A DNA stretch of 64,000 nucleotides. Source: Bufo bufo (taxonomy: Eukaryota > Chordata > Amphibia > Anura > Bufonidae). The position numbers were made by a program, and so were the translations under genes. The notes under the pieces are model-generated. The model saw nothing but the letters and a program-made list of their open reading frames with translations, did no database searches and had not been told where the DNA came from. Shown in pieces: positions 32,701 through 44,541 of the stretch; position 1 is the first letter of the stretch; the number at the start of each line of letters is the position of its first letter. The stretch lies in NCBI RefSeq assembly GCF_905171765.1, contig NC_053392.1, positions 402,801,399 through 402,865,398 of the forward strand, in the 5' to 3' direction.

Positions 32701-32972
32701 CTGCAGATATTGACACTCTGAGGAGCGATGAACCCCTTGACTACTGGGTGTGCAGGCTTGACCTGTTGCCTGAGCTATCCCAATTTGCGATAGAACTTCT
32801 GGCCTGCCTCGCTTCAAGTGTCCTGTCAGAAAGGACCTGTAGTGCAGCAGGAGGTATTGTCACTGAGAAGAGAAGTCGCCTAGGTCAAAAAAGTCTAGAT
32901 TACCTCACCTTTATTAAGATGAATGAGGGATGGATCCCCAAGGGACTGACAGTGGGCAATACATTCGACTAA
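29776..32972 (+). pseudogene. hAT F transposase (BED finger), nearly complete
   Basis: The frame opens with RGRRGRGAVIPFGP but the initiator ATG present in G (MTGRGRPPRR) is lost. Order: Ser/Thr- and acid-rich N-terminus; BED finger (CNLC ... TALRRHMIAHHK, about 30520-30610); hAT core with TTDTWSAKHGQG (about 31070), VVCDNGSNLLAAL (31470) and CDSPTRWNSTF (31715); a long acidic insert (about 32095-32160); and the dimerisation motif FAIELLACLASSVLSERT near the C-terminus. A TAG at 31457-31459 replaces a Glu codon seen in G. A small deletion near 32650 shifts the frame to 32748-32972. Confidence 0.93.
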
Positions 32973-34033
32973 AAAAGGCCTGATGAGATGAGCTGCCTTG
33001 GGCTAAAAATGGTCCACACGGTGCTGTATTTTATCTCTGAATGCCGGATGACTTGCGTGACTTATCCGCCACCAACTAGGGTTCAAGCCGCAATGTTTTA
33101 GGGCACTTTCTGCCTGGGAAACATACATTTTTCTGGCAACAATACCTAATTTTTCAGGCAGGTGTACATGCCTAATTTTTCTGGCCTCTGGTGCTGCACT
33201 GTGGCTTCAAAAACCCCCCCAAAAAAAGGCACATACATGTGTCAATTCCCCTTCATGATCGTTACCTTGTTGTGGTGAAGGGGCTTGCGTATCACAATGA
33301 AGCGACCACCTCTATGAGTGTGTTGGCAATTGCAATGTTGGCACACCCCAGATGATAAGGTTGCTGCTTCATTGTAAACAGACCAAAAGCGATCGGCTGG
33401 ATATTTTTGCATAGAAAAAACATTAATTTTCTTTGTGATCATCTAAGGTGATCATTAAAGCCTACTAGGCGAACAATGGGCCCACACTGCAGAATCATTG
33501 TTTTCTGGGTCACTTAACTGTCACTGAACTACCTGAGCACAACCATAGGCTTTGAAAAAACCCCATCGCCTGCAATCTCCTAAACGTGCGCACGAGCACA
33601 GTTATCACTACACCAAGATTGACTCATAGAGGTATAAAATTTATGTCATGAGTGTGTCAACTATATTGACAACTCTTTGCGGTTGTCTAAAATCTATTCC
33701 ATACACGTACCCTGATAGGGGACGTAACTGGGATTAAACTGATAGGAATAGTGCTACTTAACACACCTTATAATAATAATACTAATAATAATAATAACAA
33801 TAATAATAATAATACTTGTGGACGTAACAGGGATTAAACTGATAGGAATAGTACTACTTAACACACCACTCCTATCTGGTGGCACAGTAGATTGCACGCG
33901 CAGTGCCCCAAATTGGAAGTAGGAGGACCAACCAAGCATCTTTTTCCATCTCCCGGTTCCTAAAATCGATTCCATATACACGTCCCCTGATAGGGGACGT
34001 AACAGGGATTAAACTGATAGCAAACATACTACT
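32973..34033. other. hAT F 3' region, with ~100-bp repeats and (TAA)n
   Basis: Homologous to 57660-58613 of G on the other strand. Contains three copies of a segment with 'gggattaaactgatag' and 'ctacttaacacacc' (33720-33775, 33820-33870, 33985-34050) and a (TAA)n microsatellite (about 33770-33820). No coding function is seen. Confidence 0.7.
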
Positions 34034-34330
34034 TAACACACCTTATAATAACTCAGAGAGAGGCAACGCAGAGAGAGGAGTCTGAAGAAGAGGAGTCAGA
34101 GGAGGAAGGTGGCTTTGAGGAGGTGGAAGACCAACCACAGCAGGCGTCCCAGGGGGCTTGTTGTCTCCTTTCGGGGACCCTTGGTGTTGTACGTGGCTCG
34201 GTGGAGGAAGAGACCTTCAATGACGTCAGTGAGGACAAGGAACGGGGCATGGCTAGCTTGGTATCCAACCTTGTGCAAATGGAGAGTTTGCGGTTGTGCA
34301 AATGGACTGTTTGCGGTTGTTTGCGGTGCG
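34034..34330 (+). pseudogene. Second fragment of F-type transposase near right end
   Basis: Encodes an acidic stretch then FEEVEDQPQQASQGACC, GVVRGSVEEETFNDVSED and MASLVSNLVQM. These match the acidic-insert region of the main transposase (ASQGARCHLSGT, EEHTFSEITED). It has diverged more from it than F has from G. A corresponding fragment sits at the same relative place in G (57550-57660), so it belongs to the family's 3' architecture. Confidence 0.75.
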
Positions 34331-34712
34331 TTAAACGGGGAGTTTGGTCTTTCACTGTGAAGCTGGTATAACCCTTACACTACCTGATCGATACAACATC
34401 ATACCTGATGTTTTAAAGCATGTTATTCCAAACAATTTAGGAATGTTAGATGATTTATGCCCTTTATGGATTAAAACCAGACTCTGCGTCAACTATGTAA
34501 TTTTCCAAGGGAGTTTTGCCATGGACCCCCCTCCGGCATGGCACAGTCCAGGTGTTAGTCCCCTTCAAACAACTTTTCCCTCACTATTGTGGCCAGAAAG
34601 AGTCCCTGTGGGTTTTAAAAAGTCTATGGCGATTCACCCGGTTTGCCCATTCGCGAACATTTGCAAAAATTTGCGTTCGCGTACGGAAAATTTTATTTTC
34701 GCAACATCTCTA
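34331..34712. other. hAT F right subterminal region
   Basis: Non-coding; contains 'ttgcggttg' repeats and ends with the right terminal repeat. The inverted match is at 57106-57550 of G ('attccaaacaatttagg', 'ctccggcatg' shared). Confidence 0.75.
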
Positions 34713-34720
34713 ATGTCCAT

Positions 34721-34809
34721 CAGTCTTTCACCTCACCTCCTTGCAAATCAGCCAAGAAGTCTGAGCCCCAAGTCATGCAGCAGTCTCTTCTGCTTTTTGA
34801 TGACTCTTA
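34721..34809 (+). pseudogene. hAT E transposase, short middle piece
   Basis: After the second atgtccat copy the frame reads QSFTSPPCKSAKKSEPQVMQQSLLLFDDS, shown here only as the short motif VMQQSLLLFDD. It is colinear with B (VMQQSLMLFEDS). The gene is cut again at 34810 by an LTR-like insert and resumes at 36883. Confidence 0.85.
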
Positions 34810-36476
34810 TGTCGGGGGGTAATAATTCAATTAAGAATTATTAATTATGGTCATAAAAATAATTAACCATAAAAAAAAGATTTTTTATAAAATTTGTCAT
34901 AAATTCTTAAAATCATGAGCTGGTGAATTGTAGACAACCTAATTGATACAATTCACATCTGAGTCAGACTATTTCCTCAGATAAATAAGTTCTTTTTGAC
35001 GTGAGATGACGTTAATGATAAAATGTAGTTCTGCATTATACAATAATACACAGGTATTATAAAAATATGCAGATTTATTGGTTACAAGATTATAAACATA
35101 TATAAGTAAATAAATACAATGATACATACAAATGAATATATATAGCGTTAATATAAAGCATTACAAGCTTAACAATACATGTCACATTATAACCAAGCTA
35201 TTATTAGGTTAGGATATCAAAATATGAACATTAGTTATATACATTACTTCTGTTCAGAGAAAACCTCATGATATCAGGATGGGCAAGTCTAATCCTAGAC
35301 ATCAATAAAGAATGCTAAATACATTCCACCCCCCTCTAACCAACTACACATCACATGACTTCAAGATGGGCAAATCCATCCAAGGATATAACTTAGAAGA
35401 GATAACTGTATCTTTCCGCCCCATCCTGGACTATTTTCACATATAACTTTGGTAAGACTATGACAAATAACAGGGATCTAGGATCTTGCCAGACCATATC
35501 TTAAATGGGAAGGACTTGAAACAAGTCTTTCCTGTGGGAATCCATCACTTAGCTTGGCGAAGAATGTTCTAGAAATATATATATATATATATATGTGTGT
35601 ATATGTATATATAAGCAATTATTTAATGCTTTGCTAGATTCTTCTGCAGGTAGAATGAAGCCTCACAATATCCTAAGACTACATCTCAATATGGAGATGA
35701 TCAATTAATTTAATTATTTATTTATTCGCCAATCTAGATGGTATAATTTCACTCATACTATCAAATTAGTCTTAATAAAATGAAATATCATTTTCTGTGT
35801 CTCTTACCAAGTCCTAGTAGGAATCTCACTTCTGCTCCTAGGAAAGCTGGGTGGTCCATCATAGCGCATCTCACCATGGCTTTCATCTTGATAGACCCCT
35901 CTAGAGAGCTCAACTTCTGTTCTCTCTCTCTCCTCCTTTTTTTTCTCTCCTCTACCTTCTTTGTATGGCTTATGATCACAAACTTATCAGTTAGACACAC
36001 CTTCCTAGTTTGGAACTTTCCAATCATTGTCGGATGGGAGTGACCATTGATAAAAAATGAGACATCATAACCTTACCCAGAATGCACTTTTTCTACTGTT
36101 TTAATGTCACCTACTGATACCTAGGTGGCACTGCTGTATAAGCTATTTGCATCATAGTATAAAGGGTTAACTTATGTAAGTCTGAATAAAACGTATTCTA
36201 TACATTTTGACCTTAAAAGCTTTAATTCAAAGCCATAGGGATTCATTCTGACACTTGTAGCAATTAGAGACAGACCTCTAGGCGTCTCTCTGAATATTTC
36301 TCACACTGTTGATTTATAGACCATGATGGTATGTGAATGGCCTTGTTTTCTCACAGAGATATCAGTACCTCCTGTCATGCCAAAGACACTCTTTTAGAGA
36401 CAGATATTCTCCTAATGAGAAAGATATATACAATATACTGGATACATGTCTTCATAACATATAACAATATAATATA

Positions 36477-36521
<45 letters not shown>

Positions 36522-36882
36522 GTCCTAGTGATTGTCTTATGCTAAGGACTAACTAAGGCTCATTAAATGAATACATACATATTATATATTTTGCTTCATT
36601 AATAAATGCCTAATTGTATAGGTAATTATCACCAGCTGCATAGAGCTTATCTTTATCTCCCGTCATAAACTTATAAGTAGACAAGGAGGATTCTTCTCAG
36701 ACTGGTATATTCATGAGAAGAATAACACTAAAAAGCAGAAACCTTTGTGTGACCTTACTTCGGCCTACTCAAGACATACAAAATTGCAAATATAGTCGAG
36801 CATGGCTCTTAAAGGAAATTAACATTCATCTTGACTAGAATGAATTGGATATCAATGCATTTACCTATGAAAAAGCACAACA
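34810..36882. mobile_element. Probable large solo LTR (~2.1 kb)
   Basis: Splits the E transposase between codons matching B's '...FEDS' and 'ARVSQGHPP'. The insert starts TGTCGGGGGG and ends GCACAACA. The flanks ctta/gtta may be a 4-bp duplication with one mismatch. TATAAA at 36158-36163 and AATAAA at 36185-36190 are LTR-like signals. It has no coding region, and (TA)n tracts at 35577-35605 and 36483-36518. A solo LTR of a retrovirus-like element is my best guess; the length is unusual. Confidence 0.5.
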
Positions 36883-39800
36883 GTTAGCAGGGTTTCCCAG
36901 GGCCATCCACCTAGCCCTGCCCCAGAAGTGGAAGAAAGTGAGTGCACCGATGCCCAACCACTTATTTTTCAAGATGAGTACATGGGAGGACCATCGCAGC
37001 ATGTCTCGGATGATGAGGAAACACAGGTGCCAACTGATGGGGCTTTCAAAAGTGTGCAGACCGACAAGGAAGTCAGGGGTGAAGACAGGGTGGAAGATAA
37101 TGTGGAGGACGATGAGGTCCTCGACCCTACATGGAATCAAGGTCATGCGGGTGACCGATGTAGTTCGGAGGAAGAGGCGGTGGTCGCACAGAGCCACAGC
37201 ACAGCAGAAGAGGGAGCAGGGTGCAAAAGCGGACAGTACGCCTCCTACTGCCCACCGCAGCAAGGTACCGAGCACACCAAAGCCAGCTCCAAGGAGTTCC
37301 CTGGCATGGCAGTTCTTCAGACAATGTGCTGACGACAAGACACGAAAGGTTTGCACGCTGTGCAATCAGAGCCTGAAGCGAGGCATAAATGTTCTCAACC
37401 TGAGCACAACCTGCATGACCAGGCATTTAAGTGCAAAGCACGAGCTGCAGTGGAGTAGACACCTCAAAAACCAAGAAAGGTATCTGGCTCCTCCTGCTTC
37501 CTCTTCTGCTGCAGTCGCGGCCTCTTCATCCACCTCTGGAGTGACAGTGCCACCTGGCACCCCGCAAACAGAGGATCTGCCAGCAACACCAACACCTGGG
37601 TCACCAAGCATCTCCACAATGTCCCCCGCAAGGAAGAGAAAGTACCCCCCTACCCACCCGCGATCCCTAGCCCTGAATGCCAGCATTTCTAAATTACTTG
37701 CCTTTGAAATGCTGTCATTCCGTCTGGTGGAGACGGATAGTTTTAAAGGCATTATGGCGGTGGCTGTCCCACAGTACGTCGTGCCCAGCCACCACTACTT
37801 TTCAAGGCGAGCCATCCCTTCCTTTCACAACCAGGTAGGGGACAAAATCAGGTGTGCACTGCGCAACGCCATCTGTGGCAAGGTGCACCTCACTACGGAT
37901 ACGTGGACCAGTAAGCACAGTCAGGGACATTATATCTCCATAACAGCACACTGGGTAAATGCAGTGGCGGCTGGGCCTGAGGCGGATAGCAGTTTGGCGC
38001 ATGTCCTTCCACCACTGAGGATTGCAGGGCGCTTCAGCTTGCCTCCTGTTGCTTCCTCCTCCTACTCTGCTTCCTCTTCCTCTACCAGCTCCTCATCCGG
38101 TCAGCGTAACACCTTCACCACCAACTTCAGCACAGCCAGGGGTAAACAACAGCAGGCAGTTTTAAAACTTATCCGTTTGGGGGACAAACCCCACACCGCG
38201 CAAGAGCTGTGGACGGGCCTTGAACAACAGACCGATGAGTGGTTTGCGCCAGTCAACCTGAAGCCCGGCCTGGTGGTGTGCGATAATGGGCGAAATCTCG
38301 TAGCAGCTCTGGGACTAGCCGGTTTTACGCACATCTCTTGCCTGGCGCATGTGCTGAATTTGGTGGTGCAGAGATTCCTTAAAAATTACTCCGACATTTC
38401 AGAGCTGCTGCATAAAGTGCGGTCCGTCTGTGCGCACTTTTGGCGTTCTCTCCCTGCTGCTGCTCGCCTGTCAGCGCTGCAGCGTAACTTCGGCCTTCCC
38501 GCTCAACGCCTCATATGCAACGTACCCACAAGGTGGAACTCCACCTTGCACATGCTGGCCAGACTGTGCGAGCAGCAGCAGGTGATAGTGGAGTTTCAGC
38601 TGCAGCATGCACGGGTGAGTCGCTCGGCAGAACAGCAGCACTTCACCACAGATGACTGGGCCTCCATGCGAGACCTGTGTTCCTTGTTGCGCTGTTTCGA
38701 GTACTCCACCAACATGGCCAGTGCCGATAACGCCGTTCTCAGCGTTACTATCCTACTTCTATGCCTCCTTGAAAAAACGCTGCTGGCGATGATGGAAGAG
38801 GATGTGGCACAGGAGGAGGAAGAGGGATCATTTTGTAGGGTTTCCGGCCAGTCATTCCCAAGTGACTCAGAGGGTGGGTTCCTGCACCCACAAACCCAAG
38901 GTACACAATTGTCCAGCCAGGCCACAGTTCTGAAGGATGAGGAGGTGGATGATGAAGAGAAGGAGGAGATGGAGGAGGAGGAACCATGTTCACAGCAGGG
39001 TGGCACCCAGACCAGCTCATGGCCATCACTGGTGCATGGATGGGGGGATACAGAGGACACAGACGATACACCTCCCACAGAGGACAGCTTTTCGTTGCCT
39101 CTGGGTAGCCTGGCACACATGAAGCGATTACATGCTGCAGTGTCTCCGCAACAACCGCCGAGTTGCCCACATTCTAATTTGTGCTGATTACTGGGTGGCC
39201 ACGCTGCTGGATTCCCATTACAAGGACAATGTACAGTCCTTAATTCCGTCACTGGAGCGTGATCGTAAGATGCGCGAGTACAAGCGCATGCTGGTAGACG
39301 CGCTGCTGGTGGCATTCCCACCTGACAGCGGGGGCACAGTGGAAGCAGAAGGTGAAGGCAGAGGAGGAGGAAGAGGTTGCCAACGCAGCTGGGGCACCGC
39401 CAGCACCTCAGAAGGCAGGGTTAGCATGGCCGAAATGTGGAAAAGCTTTGTCAGCACGCCACAATAACCAGCACCACCAACTGATATGGAACGTCTTAGC
39501 AGGAGGCAGCATTTCGCCAACATGGTGGAGCAGTATGTGCGCACACGCCTACACGTACTGAATGACGGGTCTGCCCCCTTCAACTTCTGGGTCTCCAAAT
39601 TGGGCACATGGCCTGAGCTTGCCCTTTACGCCTTGGAGGTGCTGGCCTGCCCTGCAGCCAGTGTATTATCTGAACGTGTGTTTAGCATGGCAGGGGGCGT
39701 CATAACAGACAAGCGCAGCCGCCTGTCCACAGCTAATGTGGACAAGCTCACGTTCATTAAAATGAATCAGACATGGATCCCTCAGGACTTGTCCGTACCT

Positions 39801-39923
39801 TGTGCAGAAAAGACATGTATACCGGCAATAAGCAGCCATTGTTATACTGCAGCGCAATTGCTCATGTTTGTATTTTGGATATTTCACACTCTTTTGGAGT
39901 GTACCTTAATTTTACAAAATTAA
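36883..39923 (+). pseudogene. hAT E transposase, main body
   Basis: The longest open frame in the window (36845-39184) covers most of it, but its first ~115 codons are out of frame. The true frame starts in 36928-37200 (EESECTDAQPLIFQDEY, acidic) and shifts near 37200. Then come the BED finger (KVCTLCNQSL ... CMTRHLSAKH), TTDTWTSKHSQGH (about 37895), VVCDNGRNLVAALG (about 38275), NVPTRWNSTLHM and a Glu-rich insert. A frameshift near 39120 leads to DYWVATLLDSHYKD, and a break at 39465 precedes SVLSERVFSMAGG and KLTFIKMNQTWIPQDL. The normal stop after that is lost. Confidence 0.9.
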
Positions 39924-40847
39924 ATTAAAACCAAAAACCTGTGTCGGCTATCTCGTCCTTCTCCACCACCGCTTCCACCTACTCCGCTGCGTCCACCGCC
40001 TCCTTAAACTCCTACTCCATATGGAACTCCACCTCATAAATCAAATTTTTTTTTTTGTACATGTTTTCTTTTATATCATTTCACTACTTTGTCATTTACA
40101 TTTTAGGGTGAAATTCACCAATATTTGGGTGTATAGTACCACTGCTATACCTAGTAGACCGGCAAAAAAAAATAAAAAAAATTGTCAGTTACATTTCATT
40201 GGTGAAATTAACAAATTTTTGGGTGTATAGTACCACTGCTATACCTAGTAGACAGGTTAAACAAAGAAAAAAAAATTGTCATTTACTTTTTCGGGTTAAA
40301 TGAACCAATTTTTGGGTGAATAGTACCACTGCTATACCTAGTAGGCCAATTAAAAAAAAAAATTGTCATTTACATTTTAGGGTGTAATTCACCAATTTTG
40401 GTGTGTATAGTACCACTGCTATCCCTAGTGGACAGGTAAAAAAAATAAAAATAAATAAAAATAAAAAAAAATTGTCAGTTACATTTTATGGTGAAATTAA
40501 CACATTTTTGGGTGTATAGTACCACTGCTATACCTAGTAGACAGGTTAAAAAAGAAAAAAAATATATCATTTACTTTTTTGGGTTAAATTAACCAATTTT
40601 TGGGTGTATAGTACCACTGCTATACCTAGTAGACCGAAAAAAATAATAATTGTCAGTTACATTTTTGGGTGAAATTCACCGATTTTTGGGTGTAATATAC
40701 CCTCCTCTACCTAGTTGACAGCTTAATAAATTTCAATAATTTTTCAGTTACATTCTTGGGTTGACATTATACAATTTTAGACATGAATAAACACCTGCTA
40801 TGCATAGGTGACAGGGAATTAAATTTTATAAATTATTCAGTAATTAA
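39924..40847. repeat. hAT E right array, 93-108-bp units (about 7)
   Basis: Units from about 40060 share 'tagtaccactgctataccta' with A-rich linkers of varying length ('aaaaaaaattgtcagttaca'). The period is about 90-108 bp. 39924-40060 is non-coding and C/T-rich. The array ends at the gypsy LTR (40848). It differs from the 142-bp array at the equivalent end of A and B. Confidence 0.85.
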
Positions 40848-41832
40848 TGTAGTGTCCCACTAGGTAAAGGTGGGCACTACACAAGGGTTAATGTGCCTTA
40901 TTGCATTTAATGTCATGTGTATGCATTTCCCTGTGTTAACTGGGTGTCAGGCCTGTCAGGGGGCAGTTTAGCCTCCCAGACGTTAGAGGGAGCCAGAGAG
41001 CCCTGGTTATATATAGGTAGGCCCAGACAGGGGAGAGGTAGTGCATTCCAGGGGACTAGAGGAGTCACTTCGTCTACCTGAAGCTCCTGAGGCTAGGATT
41101 AGCTCAGTTGAGATACCCCAGTTGTAGGACAGAACCTCCTGGGAGAAAACCTGCAGTTACCCTCAAGTCAAGCAGAGACAGTGTCATCAGCTCAGATAAG
41201 TAAGCTAATGGGCAGAGGAACTATAGAGTGAGAGCAAGAATCCATACGGGAGGAAGATATATTTTACCAAACATTTAAGCCAGCATTTAGGCATCCGGGC
41301 CTTGGGATAGAAACCAGACAGGAGTTCTAAAGAACAGCGTACACTATTTCTGAGGAAAGGTACAACCTGATTCTGAGTGTGTTGTGAATTACCCTCTGAG
41401 TATCTTGCACAGAATTATACCTGCCAGTATTTGTATTGAAGCCTGCTTGTGAAGCACTTGATATAAGGGACTGCATTACCATCTTGATGTACAAAGTTGG
41501 ACTGTTTAAGTAAAGCAACGTTTGGTTCACTATGCCACCTGTGTACCTCACTTATTACTACTATAAATCGGTGTGCCACCGTTACAGGCACTGGCGTCAC
41601 GATTCCAAAAGGGACCTTGCTTCAGGCACTCAAAATACCTGTAACATCCAGGGCACCTCACACAACATCAGGCCAGGTCTCTACATACAGTGTGTGCCCC
41701 AGAGGAACTTGTGTCTACCTCTCATTCACTGCCGCATGCCTGCCCAGGGTTCTCCTTCAAATAGTGAGCAACCCTCGATTGCCCATAACCGTGACCTCAC
41801 TTCGCAATACCCTGCAGGTCTGGCGTGCTGCA
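40848..41832 (+). mobile_element. Ty3/gypsy 5' LTR (985 bp)
   Basis: Starts TGTAGTGTCCCACTAGG, ends GTCTGGCGTGCTGCA. TATATATA at 41008-41015 is a likely promoter. Right after it (41838 on) is TGGCGTCACGAACAGG, a TGG-starting primer-binding-site candidate, then a leader and gag. The 3' LTR is not in the window, so the target duplication cannot be checked. The tRNA primer is not identified. Confidence 0.8.
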
Positions 41833-43226
41833 TAAATTGGCGTCACGAACAGGATAACGAACATTCCGACGCCATTGCGGATATAAAACTGTGTGCTAAA
41901 AATTGCCTTAAATTGACCAAGCCCTAATTCTTTTTATTGAAAATTTCTGGGCCAAAGAGAACTGTAAAAATTAGCGGTGTGAAGATAATATTTTCTGGAC
42001 TGTTTCCTGCTTATTTGAGCCACCGCTTGCTGTCAGTGAAAAGACAGCGATTTTGCCCACTTAACCTGAGGTGGATTATAAGTGCACCTTGTGGAACCGT
42101 TTGGCGCGAAAAAGAGGACTTTGGCGCAAAAAGAACCAGGCGGAGTCATCACCCAGCCAGCAAGGAGGAAGAACGCCGCCCTGTCTGGAGGAAAAAGTGC
42201 TGCCTACCTGAGTCCCGGAGCTACGAGAGGCCGCGCCCATCTGCTGACGCTGTACGCAGGACGCTCAACGCCCATAGCCACGCATCTAGCGAGACTTGGA
42301 GCGAGCACCACCGGAGTAAGTACGGACTTGTGTCGGCTCCTCCGATCACCTTACCGAAACCTTCCTGACCCCTGCCATGGCACCGGAGGGAGCCCCGTTA
42401 GTAACCAAAGACTTTTCAGAATTTTTTTTTTATTTCCGTTGCCGCTCCGGTCCGCTCTGCTACATTTAAAGGGCCATACCCCCCTAGCAACACCATGTCC
42501 ACACCTGAGGAAATTGGACAGGTGGCCCCAGTAGTGTCTTCTGAAGTACCCACAGGCGACCCTAGGGCCCCTGCCGCCGCGGCACCGTCAAGCCTGATGC
42601 CGCTAACCATGCCGTACTATTTTGGGGCCCCCTGGTTCCCAAGTTAAAGGACTTTAGGGAGCAGATACTGGCCTTGTTCTGGCTTTATCCCATAACTGCT
42701 GAACAACAAATGGAGATCCTCCTAGCTCAGTTAGAAGGGGCCGCCCGCAGGGAAGTCATGTCATGGCCCCGCTCTGAGAAGAGTAGCCTGGAACAGATTT
42801 TTGATCGCTTGGGCACCACATTTGAGGCCAGAACGGTGTCAGAAGTTAAAATGCGTTTCTTCAGCAGAAAGCAGCAGCCTGGAGAGTCGCTCCGCGATTT
42901 TGCCCTGTCCTTACAAGAGACACTGAGAGCTGTAGTCCAAGTGGATCCTAAAGAAGCTGAGGACCAGGACCGGACTCTTAGGGAGCAATTCATTGCGGGC
43001 ATAGGTACTGAGCACTTAAAGGGCCAGCTACGCATGTTGTCAGCCCAACACCCCCACTGTGCATTTCTGGACTTTAAGGAATTGGCCATCAGTATATTAG
43101 GCCAGAACCCTGCTCCCGGGCCAGCAGCCTCCTATAAAACCCAGGCTTGTCAGCCAAAGACTGTGAATGTGGGGTCTGCAGGGGTCAGTCAGGCCACCCA
43201 AGCTCCAGTCACAGATGTAGTGGCAG
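41833..43226 (+). mobile_element. Ty3/gypsy internal fragment (leader and gag)
   Basis: The primer-binding site at 41838, a ~640-base leader, then gag from 42495. It is cut at 43226 by hAT B. No protease, RT or integrase follows on the far side of B and C, so the rest is lost or lies elsewhere. Confidence 0.8.
42495..43226 (+). pseudogene. Ty3/gypsy Gag (PNMA-like fold family), truncated
   Basis: ATG 42495 (MSTPEEIGQVAPVV); a frameshift near 42635 then gives a frame from 42650 on. Capsid-like segment: ITAEQQMEILLAQLEGAARR, MRFFSRKQQPGESLRDFAL, and LREQFIAGIGTEHLKGQL. This matches the retrotransposon Gag region shared by Ty3/gypsy elements and domesticated PNMA proteins. It ends in hAT B sequence, so the C-terminal zinc knuckle is missing. 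A domesticated gene is unlikely, given the LTR and primer site just upstream. Confidence 0.8.
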
Positions 43227-43399
43227 TAGGGATGAGCGAACCCGAACTGTATAGTTCGGGTTCGTACCGAATTTTGGGGTGTCCGTGACACGGACCCGAA
43301 CCCGAACATTTTCGTAAAAGTCCGGGTTCGGGTTCGGTGTTTGGCACTTTCTTAGCACTTTTTGAAAAGCTGCAAAGCAGCCAATCAACAAGCGTCATA

Positions 43400-43500
43400 C
43401 TACTTGCCCCAAGAGGCCATCACAGCATTGCCTACTATTGGCATGGCTGTGATTGGCCAGTGCAGCATGTGACCCAGCCTCTATATAAGCTTGGGTCACG
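43400..43500 (+). promoter_or_regulatory. hAT B promoter-like module
   Basis: Hairpin arms 43421-43432 and 43440-43451 (one mismatch), ATTGG (inverted CCAAT) at 43452-43456, and TATATAA at 43492-43498, about 1 kb upstream of the transposase ATG. Equivalent to the modules in A, C, D and E. Confidence 0.6.
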
Positions 43501-43749
43501 TAGCGCTGCACGTCACACTGCTGATTCAAGCATAGGGAGAGGTTGCTGCTGTGACGTTAGGGCGAGATTAGGCAGATTAACTCCTCCAAAAGACTTAATT
43601 CAGTGATCGATCTCCAGCTATGGATCATTGAAGTGCTGATATTGAATTGCTCACTTTTTTTTAGGCTGCCCAGAGCGTTTTTATATCACTTTTTTCTGGG
43701 GTGATCGGCGGCCATTTTGTGGCTTGTGGTGCGCCAGCACAAGCTACCA

Positions 43750-44060
43750 CCAAGTGCATTTAACCATCAATAGTGTGGTTATTTTTTGCTATATCCTACA
43801 TCAGCTGCAGGCTGAGCCTGTGTCACCCAAGTGCATTTAACCATCAACAGTGTGGTTATTTTTTGGCCATATACTACATCAGGTGCAGGCTGAGCCTGTG
43901 TCACCCAAGTGCATTTAACCATCAACAGTGTGGTTATTTTTTGGCCATATACTACATCAGGTGCAGGCTGAGTCTGTGTCACCCAAGTGCATTTAACCAT
44001 CAATAGTGTGGTTATTTTTTGGCCATATACTACATCAGGGGCAAGTTGAGCCTGTCACCC
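43750..44060. repeat. 73-77-bp array in hAT B (4 units)
   Basis: Units with 'gtgcatttaaccatcaacag' and 'ggccatatactacatcaggt'. Both strands stay open across it (77 and 74 codons), which is repeat-driven. It is the simple form of the dimeric array in A. Confidence 0.88.
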
Positions 44061-44541
44061 AGCGCGTAAAAAATAGGCCTGACATTTCTATTCCTCCAAA
44101 TCAGTACAGTTTTAGCTGGTCAAGTTATATTTAGTGACCGTAAAAGCACAGTTTTTGTTCTGGGTTGAAAAACTATTCCCAAATTTGCCATTCTCAAAAT
44201 TAGTAGTTTCTGCTATATCAGGCCTACTTTAAATCTATCCCAAAAAGGATATCTTAGATTGAAGGTGCTAATAGTGTCATTCTGAAAAACTTAACACACA
44301 CGCTATCGTGCAGATACAAGTCTAATTCTGTGATTAAAGGTATATCTGTCACACAGCACGTAAAAAATAGGCCTCACATTTATATTCAACCATATCTGTC
44401 ATTACTTGTGTGCCTGTATTAGTGTAATACGGTACCTAAATAGATAGCCAGACAGTGTTAGGTGTCTGTAAAAAAAGCCCTGAATTTTAATTCAATACAT
44501 TGGCCCGAATAATATTTTTCTTATTGTGGTGAACGGTAACA

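Larger units (their letters stand above)
23941..34712 (+). mobile_element. hAT F (10.8 kb with nested piggyBac), 8-bp TSD
   Basis: Left end 'tagagatgtccattagacg' at 23941; right end (complement) 'tagagatgttgcgaaaat' finishing at 34712. The flanking atgtccat copies (23933-23940, 34713-34720) are identical and lie in the E transposase at the same codon. Contents: a ~145-bp array split by a piggyBac (from 24247), a transposase (29780-32972), 3' sequence, and a second fragment of the transposase (34034-34330). Related to G on the minus strand. Confidence 0.93.
21296..40847 (+). mobile_element. hAT E, host of several nested elements
   Basis: Left end 'tagggttgagcgaaccca' at 21296. Its own sequence is 21296-23174, 23705-23940, 34721-34809 and 36883-40847; the rest is nested insertions. 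These are a MITE (23175-23704), hAT F (23941-34712) and an LTR-like insert (34810-36882). The transposase pieces line up in order with the transposase of B. The right part is a ~100-bp array that ends where a gypsy LTR begins (40848). The right terminus is not seen. Confidence 0.8.

Noticed and set aside
29801..32972. Host ZBED-type gene
   Set aside because: Lies between hAT ends with an 8-bp duplication and has lost its start; it is a transposase pseudogene.
42674..43288. Domesticated PNMA-like gene
   Set aside because: An LTR and primer-binding-site candidate lie directly upstream and the frame ends in hAT B.
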